DNA of 64,000 bases from assembly GCA_039105265.1 (NCBI GenBank), contig JAPFFF010000062.1, forward strand, positions 434,001 through 498,000. Reading direction: 5' to 3'. Both the position numbers and the translations under genes were made by a program. This document shows positions 1 through 8,997 of the stretch, in pieces. This stretch comes from Tritrichomonas musculus. Taxonomy: Eukaryota; Parabasalia; Tritrichomonadida; Tritrichomonadidae. How positions within the stretch are numbered: position 1 is the stretch's first letter; each line of letters starts with the position of its first letter. The notes beneath the pieces are model-generated. The model was not told the DNA's origin. It made no database searches and was given only the letters and a program-made list of their open reading frames with translations.

Positions 1-261
1 CAATCCAGACGTTAGACCAGCAAATGAACGTCTAGGAATAGTTAACCATTCACACTCAGGGAATAACTCTCTAAATTCTTTATATGTCATGACTTTTTGG
101 GTATTATTTTTATAAACTAATGAAAGAAATAATATCTTTACGTTCATTTTGTATTTATAGAATTTATCAGTTATGAAGTCATCAAAATATACTTGAACAG
201 CTTTAAGTTCTGATTCAGGAAGTTTTTCAAATAACTTATTAATGTTGATGTATTCACTCAT
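1..261 (-). CDS. Unknown Polinton protein, N-terminal 87 residues
   Basis: An ATG at 261 opens a frame that runs without a stop to the window edge, so only the N-terminus is visible. The protein starts MSEYININKLFEKL and has amphipathic, Lys- and Phe-rich helical character with no membrane segment or recognisable motif. It lies just downstream of the capsid-like gene on the same strand, so it probably belongs to the same element. I do not recognise it; a replication or DNA-binding role would be guesswork. Confidence 0.55.
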   Translation of the reverse strand, partial: MSEYININKLFEKLPESELKAVQVYFDDFITDKFYKYKMNVKILFLSLVYKNNTQKVMTYKEFRELFPECEWLTIPRRSFAGLTSGL

Positions 262-358
262 TTATATAGAAATAAAAAATTTGAAAAATAAATTTTATAT
301 AGATTTAAAAATTTTTGAAAACGTTTGAAATGAAAAATAAATAAATTAATTATTAGAT

Positions 359-2077
359 TTACTCATAACCAACTGGAACACCTTTAGGGAAATATTCAAC
401 ACCTTTTGTTGACCAAGCAAAGTATGTATCGCTACATATCCAAGCTTCTGGAGCAGGTGGATGTTGATCTGGAAATTCTGGATCAGGAATATAATAAGTG
501 TCATCAATTCCTCTATACATTGGTTGACCACGGAATGTAACTGTAACAGAATTAGAGCCAGTATCAATTCCATCAAATACATAACCAGCGTTTGAACGTT
601 CAAGTTGGAAGTTAATACCAAAACTTGTTCCATCACTTCTGCAGTTTGAGTAACGTTTACCAGTTACTGGATCATTAAGGGGTTGAGTGAATGAATCCTC
701 AAATTCTTGTGTAGCTTCAAGTGCTCCATCTAATTCATTAGCTATTAATTGATGCTGATAGAAACGAGCAGAGCAAGTATTTGAAAATTCAGTATCTGGA
801 TAAGTTCTTTTATTAACGACCAATTGAACGTTTTGATACATGATATTATCAAAGCATGTAATATCTAATGGACTCTTAGGGAACATCATTGTTATATTTG
901 TTGCATTTCTGAGAGGAATTGATTTTGATATTTCTAAACCATTAACTTTTGCAGTACCTTCAAATATTTCACGTGTTAATTCTTGTGATGGAACTAATAA
1001 TGCAGTTTGTAATTCACGAATAAGACCTTGATATACACCAGGTTTGAGACCAAATCCTGAAAGATTTGATCGACCTAATTGAATAGTACCACCTAAAACA
1101 TTTAATGTTATTTTACCAACTTTCATATCAATTCCATTTGCTGCTGTTATAGTCAATTTATCATTTACTACTTTATCTTTTGATACATTAACTTTTAATA
1201 TATTTGGATCAGGTTCTTCGTTTTCATTTGGAGCTTCACCAGCTTTATATTGAACGACAATATTTGCTGGCTTTCCTACTTGTGTGAATTTACGAGTAAT
1301 TGGAACGACAGCAGGCATTTCTTCATCAATGGCTTTATCATCGAGAAATTGAAATGTTTCTTTAACAACATTAGGATTAACTTGACCCCAAACCATGGCA
1401 CGAAGTGATGTTTTAACTTCTGCTTCAATTTCTCCACAAATATCGTTAGGGTAAAGTTGCCATGCTTGAAGTGCGAGCTGATCAGTAAATGGTATTGTTA
1501 ATTCTATAGTTAATTTGTGGGGTTTACCATCGGCAACGTCTGCAAGTGGAATATACCAACCGCAAATTGAAGGTGAAAATTGAGATACATTTTCCCATGT
1601 TGAGTGAGAGAATTTTGAAGTTGCTTTAGCATCACGTGGTTTAATTGAATTATAAGCGAATGATTCACGTTGAAGTTCATCTTGTCTGTATGTATCTAAA
1701 AGTTTTCCATCAATCCAAAATCTACAGTCTTCATAAAATTCAACGGCATTTTTGAAACCAACAAATATTTGCAATAACTTATTAGTATCTGCGGAAACAT
1801 CGATAGCTTCAGATAATTGAACGAGAAAATCCAAAAGAACCGTAGAAAATCCTTTTTCGATTTGTGAAATTGTATGACCAGAATGAGTTAATTTTATTCT
1901 TGTTTTGGTACCTACTGGCATTGGTGCATCTTTATTTGTGAATTCTTCCATAACTTGACTAAATGAATTATCGCCACCATTTCGTTGAATTAAATTTCTA
2001 AGTTTGTTTTGAAAGAATGTGAGAATATCTCCTTCATCATTACCTAAATTTTTCGTTTGAGCGTTTAAGTATGTCAT
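359..2077 (-). CDS. Polinton major capsid-like protein
   Basis: This 572-residue protein starts at an ATG at 2077. It has no membrane segments and is rich in beta-strand-like stretches. Its size fits the double jelly-roll major capsid proteins of Polintons, and it sits in the usual neighbourhood of the packaging ATPase. Residues about 280-300 form a Glu/Asn/Pro-rich hinge that could separate two jelly-roll halves. The family name rests on size, composition and context, because capsid proteins diverge too far to recognise safely by eye. A penton or another virion protein is the main alternative. Confidence 0.6.
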   Translation of the reverse strand: MTYLNAQTKNLGNDEGDILTFFQNKLRNLIQRNGGDNSFSQVMEEFTNKDAPMPVGTKTRIKLTHSGHTISQIEKGFSTVLLDFLVQLSEAIDVSADTNKLLQIFVGFKNAVEFYEDCRFWIDGKLLDTYRQDELQRESFAYNSIKPRDAKATSKFSHSTWENVSQFSPSICGWYIPLADVADGKPHKLTIELTIPFTDQLALQAWQLYPNDICGEIEAEVKTSLRAMVWGQVNPNVVKETFQFLDDKAIDEEMPAVVPITRKFTQVGKPANIVVQYKAGEAPNENEEPDPNILKVNVSKDKVVNDKLTITAANGIDMKVGKITLNVLGGTIQLGRSNLSGFGLKPGVYQGLIRELQTALLVPSQELTREIFEGTAKVNGLEISKSIPLRNATNITMMFPKSPLDITCFDNIMYQNVQLVVNKRTYPDTEFSNTCSARFYQHQLIANELDGALEATQEFEDSFTQPLNDPVTGKRYSNCRSDGTSFGINFQLERSNAGYVFDGIDTGSNSVTVTFRGQPMYRGIDDTYYIPDPEFPDQHPPAPEAWICSDTYFAWSTKGVEYFPKGVPVGYE

Positions 2078-2190
2078 TTTAAATATTGAAAAAAAATTAA
2101 ATAATAAGTTAATAAAGAAAAGAATTTATAGTTTTGAAAAAAATAAATGAATTAAGAAATGAAAAATAAATTTTTTACATTAATGAAAAT

Positions 2191-2511
2191 ATGGCATTTG
2201 GAAGTTGGTTTAAAAATATTGTGAACGGAGCTAAAAACATAATTGGCAAAATAGTTCCAAAAGTAAAGAAAGCAGTTGAAACAGTTGGTAGATTTGCACC
2301 ATTGATAGGACAAGCTGGTGATTTAATAGGTGGAAGTGCTGGTGAGGTAATAAATACAATCGGAAATGGTGTGAGTAAATTAAATGACAGAATTAATTAT
2401 AAAGGTGGAAATGTTAACGCGTTAGGTGCGAATGGTTCAGGAGCTAGAAGAATTGTTGGAGCGAACGGAGCAGGTATTAGAAGGTTTGATATTCCGTTAT
2501 TGAAGGAATAA
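2191..2511 (+). CDS. Small Gly/Ala-rich virion-associated protein of the Polinton
   Basis: This 106-residue protein (ATG at 2191) begins MAFGSWFKNIVNGAKNIIGK, a strongly amphipathic basic helix, followed by a small-residue-rich segment. Near the C-terminus are repeated short motifs (ALGANGSG, IVGANGAG) with Arg-Arg after each. Adenovirus-type proteases cut at hydrophobic-x-Gly-x/Gly sites, so these could be maturation sites, and an amphipathic N-terminus recalls membrane-lytic minor capsid proteins such as adenoviral pVI. That is inference; no homology was tested. It is divergent to the capsid-like gene, with about 110 bp between their starts. Confidence 0.6.
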   Translation: MAFGSWFKNIVNGAKNIIGKIVPKVKKAVETVGRFAPLIGQAGDLIGGSAGEVINTIGNGVSKLNDRINYKGGNVNALGANGSGARRIVGANGAGIRRFDIPLLKE

Positions 2512-2518
2512 AAATAAA

Positions 2519-2662
2519 TCATGAGTAAAGTCGCTTCCTCATTTCATCAGTTAATTCAGGTGGTTTATCGTTTAATGTTGGGGAAAGTTTCACAATGCGA
2601 ATGAGTAAATTAGCGAGTTCAATAATTGTTAAACAACCAAGAAAAATTTCTGATAAACTCAT
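2519..2662 (-). CDS. 47-residue single-pass membrane protein of the Polinton
   Basis: A short frame opens with ATG at 2662 and ends with TGA at 2519-2521. It begins MSLSEIFLGCLTIIELANLL, with a hydrophobic stretch over about residues 4-25, then a Pro/Glu-rich and basic tail. It fits snugly between the stop of the small Gly/Ala-rich gene and the start of the coiled-coil gene, which supports it as a real small gene. A role as a tail-anchored or holin-like virion membrane protein is possible but untested. Confidence 0.45.
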   Translation of the reverse strand: MSLSEIFLGCLTIIELANLLIRIVKLSPTLNDKPPELTDEMRKRLYS

Positions 2663-2732
2663 TTATTATTAATTAAAAATTTTTATTTTTGTTTTTAATT
2701 AAAGATCTTTGATCAGAATTATTTCATAATTC

Positions 2733-3092
2733 ATGGATTTAAAAGTTATTGAACCAATTAAAAACTATTTAAAAGAATTTAAAACAGTAGATGAATTTAA
2801 TTTATGGTATTCAAAGAATAAGGAAGAAGTGGATAAGTTAACGACTCATAAATTAAACAAAATGTATAAAATCGATGGGTATAGAATTACAAAAATAAAG
2901 GGTGTGTTGATGTTAAAGAAATGGGTTGAAAAAGAGGAAAAAGAGATAGTTAGTAAGGCTTCGCCCAGGACGGATGCCATTGAAGAATTAAGGAATGAAA
3001 TAAATGAAATCAGAAATACAGTAAATAAAATTATATCATTTCTTCAGGAATCGTCAAGTTCTATTGATGTATTACCGCCATCGACAACTTGA
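2733..3092 (+). CDS. Small coiled-coil Polinton protein
   Basis: This 119-residue protein (ATG at 2733) is Lys/Glu-rich, with a helical N-terminal domain and a likely coiled coil at about residues 78-108 (ELRNEINEIRNTVNKI). Its last 49 bases overlap the 3' end of the ATPase gene on the opposite strand, an economy typical of Polintons. There is no enzymatic motif. I do not recognise the family; a DNA-binding or structural accessory role is the most that can be said. Confidence 0.6.
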   Translation: MDLKVIEPIKNYLKEFKTVDEFNLWYSKNKEEVDKLTTHKLNKMYKIDGYRITKIKGVLMLKKWVEKEEKEIVSKASPRTDAIEELRNEINEIRNTVNKIISFLQESSSSIDVLPPSTT

Positions 3093-3877
3093 ATGATCAT
3101 ATATGGGTGACTTTCACAATCTTCAGTTTTTCGTTTCAATATTTTTGAATACATTTCATAAAATTCGTCAAATGATAAATTAGATGCTGATTGTGAATAA
3201 ATATAACGTAATTGTTGTTTATTGAAACATGGAAATATAAATAATGTTGATATTTCATTTTTAACATGAGGTTTTAATCCTTTCCAACCTTGAATTAAAA
3301 GGAGGAATGAAAAATTTATATGTCTACATCTACGTATTAATTGGCTAAAATAAGATTCTTCTGAAGAAAAGAGTTTACTATTTGAGATATCATCGAATAA
3401 AACGATTGTATGCAATACTTCTCGGTTGAAATCAGAAACGGCAAGCATTTTAAACATATCCTCTTTTTGTTGATCATCTATTTTATCCTGCAAGTTTTCC
3501 CGTTTTATAAGATTATATAAATTCTTTGCTGAGATTAAATCCTTCATAAATTCAACAGCTTCTTGTTCACTAATTATAATATATGGAATCATAAGAAGTG
3601 GCTTTAATGCTAAAAATGTCTTATCTGATTCTTGACCGTCTTTTGTAACGTAGATAAATAAGTGATGAGTGTTTAATACACCTAATTTGATGATTTCCTT
3701 TAATGCTATCACAGTCTTTCCTGATGATTGCTTACCAACTATGACGTTAACACTATTTAACCTAATATTAACCTCAGGGTGTATTTCAGAAATTAGGCTT
3801 TCATTTTTATTCATAGTATAGGTTTTCAACGTATTCATAACGTGCGTTTTAACCATATTCTCTAATGATGTGTTCAT
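3044..3877 (-). CDS. Polinton genome-packaging ATPase (FtsK/HerA, A32-like)
   Basis: This 277-residue protein (ATG at 3877) carries a Walker A motif GKQSSGKT at residues 48-55 after a hydrophobic strand (VNVIV). A Walker B-like TIVLFDDIS lies at about 157-165, with acidic residues 162-163. A basic Arg pair (IRRCRH) follows about 25 residues later. The size and motif spacing fit the single-domain packaging ATPases shared by Polintons, adenovirus-like elements and large DNA viruses, which drive DNA into the capsid. It is the strongest marker that the first 5.4 kb is a Polinton. It lies between the coiled-coil gene and the large 477-residue gene. Confidence 0.8.
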   Translation of the reverse strand: MNTSLENMVKTHVMNTLKTYTMNKNESLISEIHPEVNIRLNSVNVIVGKQSSGKTVIALKEIIKLGVLNTHHLFIYVTKDGQESDKTFLALKPLLMIPYIIISEQEAVEFMKDLISAKNLYNLIKRENLQDKIDDQQKEDMFKMLAVSDFNREVLHTIVLFDDISNSKLFSSEESYFSQLIRRCRHINFSFLLLIQGWKGLKPHVKNEISTLFIFPCFNKQQLRYIYSQSASNLSFDEFYEMYSKILKRKTEDCESHPYMIIQVVDGGNTSIELDDS

Positions 3878-3983
3878 TTTCTATGTATTAATGTAAAAGT
3901 TTATTTTAATTATAGATAAAAATATATTTTATGTTTATGAATCATTAACTGAAATTAGATATTAACACATTTCTTAAAATTTA

Positions 3984-5417
3984 TTATTCAGGTTCTTCTA
4001 CGATTGCTGATGTTTGTAGTGCTTGTACTTGTGATTGAACATTAGCATCAAACCATTTATTAAAATCACTTGGATTTGGTGGTAATGCATTTATTCCTTT
4101 AAGAATAATAGCAATTGTTGCTTTAGCAACTAATGGAATATGTTCCGGGTTAACTGGTAGTCCGGATTTATTACACATTTCACATGCAGTAGGGACAAAA
4201 TCAGCAATTTTTACAGGATTTATTAAATAATCGTGAACTATAAACTCAATAGCTTCTTTAACTGCTTTCTTTCCTCTTAAATTCTTCCATTGATCCTCAT
4301 TAACATTCATAACACTTTCACCATAAACATAAACCATTGCAGGAAGTAAAGCAAATTGATTCCATATAACCGTTGCCATTTGTGTAAGTGTGAATGGTAA
4401 TTTTACACCGTTGAGGTATTTGATACCTTGATAAATTGGAGAGATACACTTACCAACAAATGCCTGATAAGTTGAACGTTTCTTTGGTTTGATTAAGTGC
4501 TTTTCATCGATACCAGCAGCTTTTAATTTTGTTTCAAAGTCTTGCCAACTTTCACCCGCATAATTAGTGACTGTACGCCCTGTTTCATCAAATTCAGGAT
4601 GATATATATTATTAATAAATCCTCTTAAGTTTATACCTTGTTTATGAGCTTCTTTACGTTGGTCCACAGATGGGTAAGCTTTATAATAAGCATTGCGATA
4701 TGGGAATAATGACGGAACGGTTGTAAATCCATTAAATATTACAGGCTTTTTACCTTCTTTTGTTTGTACGACGACTTCAGGTGTTCCATCACCATCTAAA
4801 TCTCGACCAGTAGCTTCATATAAATCATCGTATCCATGTCGATTAATCCATTCATTCGCACTTACAACACTTTGAGCGTCTCGAATTTGTTTAACATCTT
4901 GATTTAATTTAGCCACAACATTAATTAAGTCATCCATACCAACATTACCGTATTTATTTTGTTTTGCCTTTTTCGTTGGTTGAATTGCAGCCATTCTTTC
5001 ACGATAAAACGCCATATCATTTAATGCTTTAGTTAAGTCTTTCTTATTAATGTTATTTTCTGCCAAGCTAGCGTATGATTGATCACGCATTTGGTTTAAT
5101 TGAGAAACATTATTTATTAATTGCGGAATTTTCGATTTATTCATTTTATTAATTGGTAAAAAATTTAAATTATCGTTTTTGTTTTGAAAATTATTTAATC
5201 TAGAAATAAAATTTGAAATTGATTTATCATTTATTCTCAAACCTTCATGTTGTATATAATTATTTTCATTTAAAAATTTCATTAAATTTGAAACTGAACC
5301 TTGCCATGAAGGCGACTCATGAAGAGTAACGTTAAGTTTTTCATTAATTAATTCAATATATTTATTAAGTTTATCAAGTTTCAAACCTTTAAAATTATTT
5401 CTATTTAATTTTGACAT
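3984..5417 (-). CDS. Large Polinton protein of unknown role
   Basis: This 477-residue protein (ATG at 5417) has an Asn/Lys-rich helical N-terminus, then a segment with DLDGDGTPEVVV, which resembles a calcium-binding DxDGDGxxE loop (about residues 206-217). The remainder is a globular half with a Trp/Tyr-rich core. Two Cys pairs near the C-terminus (ACEMC) might bind metal. It is the last gene before the right end of the element and has the size of a minor virion or DNA-binding protein. I do not recognise its family. The EF-hand-like loop is seen directly; its function is inferred. Confidence 0.55.
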   Translation of the reverse strand: MSKLNRNNFKGLKLDKLNKYIELINEKLNVTLHESPSWQGSVSNLMKFLNENNYIQHEGLRINDKSISNFISRLNNFQNKNDNLNFLPINKMNKSKIPQLINNVSQLNQMRDQSYASLAENNINKKDLTKALNDMAFYRERMAAIQPTKKAKQNKYGNVGMDDLINVVAKLNQDVKQIRDAQSVVSANEWINRHGYDDLYEATGRDLDGDGTPEVVVQTKEGKKPVIFNGFTTVPSLFPYRNAYYKAYPSVDQRKEAHKQGINLRGFINNIYHPEFDETGRTVTNYAGESWQDFETKLKAAGIDEKHLIKPKKRSTYQAFVGKCISPIYQGIKYLNGVKLPFTLTQMATVIWNQFALLPAMVYVYGESVMNVNEDQWKNLRGKKAVKEAIEFIVHDYLINPVKIADFVPTACEMCNKSGLPVNPEHIPLVAKATIAIILKGINALPPNPSDFNKWFDANVQSQVQALQTSAIVEEPE

Positions 5418-5470
5418 ATTCTTTATATTAAAATAAATTTAATCATTTACGTATAAAATTTATGATTTCA

Positions 5471-5574
5471 AGCCGCTTTGCGGCTGGTCAAATGCCTTTT
5501 TGACTTTTGAGATTTGAGGATGAAATTTATTAAAATCATGCCACTTTGTGGCTGGTCAAATGCCTTTATGAAGG
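5471..5574. repeat. Two near-identical short hairpins with a paired base change
   Basis: A stem-loop AGCCGC-TTT-GCGGCT at 5471-5485 is repeated as GCCAC-TTT-GTGGC at 5540-5552. Both are followed by the same TGGTCAAATGCCTTT. The C-G pair of the first stem is an A-T pair in the second, so pairing is kept while sequence changes. They lie upstream of the 477-residue gene, inside the Polinton end region. Confidence 0.55.
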
Positions 5575-7592
5575 GGTGATGAATCAGTGGTGAAATCTTT
5601 TTTTGAGGTTTGAGGAAAAAAATTGAAATGTCAAAAAAAAATTTGCAAGAATATTATCGCATATAACAAAATTTATTGATTAAAAATTAATATGTAGATA
5701 TGGTGGTGTATATAAATTGATATCATAGATTCTAAAAAGTAGTGAGTTATGGATTGGTGAAATCGTTATATATATAATAACTGTGTAATGTGACGTCAAC
5801 AATTATTAACCCCCCACTGCTTATCTGCTATCTACTACTTCTTCCTCATGAAATATAAATTGCATATATAATTATATTTAAAAATAATATAATTAAAAAA
5901 ATAAAAAAAAATTGTTTTTTGAATTAAGATAACCAGATTAGGATTCAATTTTTTTCAAAAAAATAATTTATTTTTATCTTAAACAAGAAACTTGCGATGC
6001 CGTTTATAAACCATGATTTTTTAAAAAAATACAAATTCAATTACGATTAAGAATTCAAAAATTTTATTTATTCATTTAATTTTTGAATTGTCTTTGAAAA
6101 AAAAAAAACTATGTAATATATAATTAAATATTTAATATATATGAAAAATTAATTTTTTTATACTTACATGTTACATATTAAAAAACGAAAAGCTAGTTGT
6201 CAAAAGATAACAACTTGTTTATTGGCAGAAAATAATTATTTGATAAGTGAAAATGATAGAAAAGTATTTTATATTTAAAAGATATTAATATTTTAATAGA
6301 TTAATTTGGTTCTTAATTATATATATATCATAATTTTCATATTTTGAAAAGTTTTTTTAAAGCGGAATGATGAAAAAAGGCAATTTAAAAAAAAGCACTT
6401 TTTTCAAATCGAGTCTATATATATAATATATATTCGTCTCGAAAAATATGTCTTTTTTATATTATATTTATCATTAATACTATCATTAAAAAATTATATT
6501 TTGAAAGAAAAATGATCTGTCGAGTGGATAGAAGTTTCCATACCTTTAAAGGGCGTTCTTTTTTAGAAATATTTTTTTCTTTTTTAGAAAATGACGAATT
6601 CATTTTTAGAAAAAGGTCCTTCTTTTTTAGAAGTATTTTTTACTTTATTCGAAAAACGTCGAACCATGAATAGAAATAAAAAATACCAGTTTCTCAACTA
6701 TAAAACTAAATATTAAATTTTAATCGATCACCTGATCAGAAAAATTGCTTTAAATAGCATTATTATTTAATAATAAATAAAAAATTTATTAATTAAATAT
6801 CCTGAATTGCCTCATATAAATTTCGAAATTTACATCATTTTGCGCATGATAAGTATATGCTGGATTTAAAATGATTGTTTTATCCTGTGTTTACTCATCA
6901 TATGCATTTGATCTGCAAATATTGAAAGTTTTGATGACTTATTACAAATGTCAGAATATATAGGAAAAAAAGAGTGAAATTTGCAGTTTCTTTCTTCGGA
7001 ATATAAAATTATGAGTATATGAGTATATTAGCAGTCGTAATTTCTAAGCTATTTGAAATTTTTAAAATAATCTTGAAACCTAGATCGTGCGGCCCTCTGC
7101 AGTGAGCTACACACTCTAGGTACCTCATGAATTAGATTAGACGTTACTCCCTGCAGAAGAGCTCCGAATTCTAATTCATGAGGCCAAGAAGAAAAATGGC
7201 GCCACTTAAACAAGCCAAAAGGCCAATTATTTAAAGCTATAACCGTGTTTTTGATTTCAAAAAGTTGATGTTCTTAAAAAGTTACGTTTTTGTGAGCTGT
7301 TCTCAATTTAAAAACGTGTTTTTTGATCGTTTTTTCCTCAAAAAAATCTTCACTTTTTGAATGCTTTTCCATTAAGCCTATCAAAAGTGAATTACTTCAT
7401 CGATAACCAAAGTTTTTCGTAAATTAATTGAAATTATTTATCAATGTTAATATTGAGATATTCGATGTTTATTTTTTTTATTTCAAAATATTTGAATACA
7501 AATAATACCAAAAATTTTCAAAAATTTCGAAAAATTTTTATATTATCGTTTGATATAGAGATGTTAAAAAAACATTTCATTTTATAATAATA
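5575..7592. other. Gene-free AT-rich stretch, includes likely Polinton terminus
   Basis: No convincing ORF is present. The stretch 5741-5839 is a candidate terminal repeat: it contains AGTAGTGAG at one side and ends CTACTACT, but its partner is not in the window. The region 6530-6680 repeats short motifs such as CTTTTTTAGAA. The GC-richer island at 7081-7200 is listed separately. No promoter or RNA gene is evident apart from an initiator-like TCATTTTA 14 bases before the gene at 7593. Confidence 0.4.
7123..7183. repeat. 14-bp perfect inverted repeat in a GC-rich island
   Basis: The arms CCTCATGAATTAGA (7123-7136) and TCTAATTCATGAGG (7170-7183) are perfect complements with a 33-base loop. The loop and left flank share CTGCAG followed closely by GAGCT. 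The island stands out against more than a kilobase of AT-rich DNA. It could be the end of an old element or the hairpin of a small RNA; neither is shown. Confidence 0.6.
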
Positions 7593-8279
7593 ATGAAAAT
7601 TAATATAGTATATATATGTGATGCAACTTATCACGTATGCTACAAAGTAATAATAGAAAAAGAAGAAGATTATGGATGTTTCGGATCAGTAATAATGGAA
7701 GGAGATGTTATAGAAATGAATGATATGGAAAATTTCGTTTATGTTAGTAAAATAGAGAATTATAATACAAGTATCAAAATATTTGGATATGAAACGAAAA
7801 GTATTCCAGGTTATTATACTAATTATTGCAAATTTGATGAGAATAAAATGAATTCATATTTATTGAAGGATAAAAGTGAATTCATATTATATAGATCAAT
7901 TGTAAGTTATGATATAGATCAATGGTACATATATGATCAAATTGAATTATATGAAGAAGAGAAAGAGAAGAAGAAACTTGCTTCAGATGTAAATATTCAA
8001 AACAAATGTTTCGAAATATTAAACGAATGTATTACAAAGAAACCATATTTAATTATATATGGAATGGAATCATTGAAGTTATTAGAAAATGGAAGATTGA
8101 AAGTATTTTTGATTGCATATGATACATTGAAAAAACAAAATGAAAAATATAAAGATATTATCAAGAAAGAAAATCACAAATACAAAGAAACAAACATTGT
8201 GATATATGATGAAAAGTCAAAATATTTTGAAGAATTGATAAATTATGGAGGAATTATTGGTGTATTAAATGATAAATAA
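7593..8279 (+). CDS. Short Pelota/Dom34-like protein
   Basis: This 228-residue protein (ATG at 7593, initiator-like TCATTTTA at about -14) ends in a segment that reads like the third domain of eRF1/Pelota. IIYGMESLKLLENGRLKVFLIAYDTL corresponds to the YGxxxVxxAxxxGAVxxLLIxDxL pattern, and YGGIIGVL near the C-terminus to the GIAAIL end. The N-terminal about 110 residues (EGDVIEM, SKIENYNTSIKIFGYE) could match the Pelota N-terminal Sm-like domain. Pelota is normally about 380 residues, so the central domain seems missing. Pelota rescues stalled ribosomes together with an Hbs1-type GTPase. The assignment is by pattern only; an unrelated protein remains possible. Confidence 0.5.
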   Translation: MKINIVYICDATYHVCYKVIIEKEEDYGCFGSVIMEGDVIEMNDMENFVYVSKIENYNTSIKIFGYETKSIPGYYTNYCKFDENKMNSYLLKDKSEFILYRSIVSYDIDQWYIYDQIELYEEEKEKKKLASDVNIQNKCFEILNECITKKPYLIIYGMESLKLLENGRLKVFLIAYDTLKKQNEKYKDIIKKENHKYKETNIVIYDEKSKYFEELINYGGIIGVLNDK

Positions 8280-8997
8280 TATTTTAACTAAAAACTTATG
8301 TATTTATTCTTAAAGAAATAAGTCAAATATTGTATTAATATAAATTGATAGTTTTGCAAACTTTTAGGTTATTTTTGTTTATATCAATAGTTGTAAATTA
8401 CTAGTTGTAAATTTCCTACTTTTTTTATCAATCAAATCTCTCCTCTTTTAATAAGATTATTATATTCCTTTAATGTATTAGAATGACATCTGCAAGTTGT
8501 AATTTTGAAATATCAGGCTGCTTCTCTCTTATTTACATTCATTCCTTCTCCTTTAGAATACAAAACAGATAGATTGAAAAATGCAAAATTGAATGGGTTC
8601 TTCAGATTTTCAAGGATGATCTCAAAAAAATATCATAAATTCATAAATACTCAACATTTTTGACAGAAACAAACGAATTCTTCTGTTTGAAATGAAATGT
8701 AATTTGAAAATTAACAGGGCAATTTTATTTCTTAAAAATATTCCAAAAAATTCCACAAAAACATGAATCATTGATCAATGACATTCAAGATAAAACCAAC
8801 TCTGTAATGTATTATCATAAAACTCTGTTTTTCATATTAATAAATAAAGAAAAAAAGAATAATGTAAAAATGAAAAAATTTTTATAACGAAAAATTTTCA
8901 TATTAATTTATATGAATACTTTTATATTTGTCATATCTTTATGAATATATGCCCATTTAAGAATCCAAAATTTTGTTTTCATTAACCATTTTTCTAA
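8280..8997. other. Intergenic region without visible gene
   Basis: AT-rich and without a sustained ORF. The only signal is an initiator-like TCATTAACC with its A at 8981, 17 bases before the ATG of the next gene, fitting the parabasalid TCA+1 initiator. Confidence 0.5.

Larger units (their letters stand above)
1..5839. mobile_element. Maverick/Polinton, right-hand part (left part outside window)
   Basis: Seven tightly spaced genes between 1 and 5417 include a packaging-type ATPase and a large capsid-like protein, the hallmark pair of Polintons, which are common in trichomonads. The genes lie on both strands and overlap slightly at 3044-3092. All ORFs seen here look open, so the copy looks recent. 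Polymerase, integrase and protease genes are not in the window and would lie to the left. The right boundary is uncertain. A candidate terminus is near 5839, where the sequence ends in CTACT, which fits the AG...CT ends known for the family; no second copy of the terminal repeat is available here to prove it. Confidence 0.7.

Noticed and set aside
7081-7200. Cloning-vector polylinker contamination
   Set aside because: Several restriction-site palindromes are present, but their order and spacing match no polylinker I know, and the flanks are ordinary AT-rich DNA. Kept as a finding rather than called contamination.
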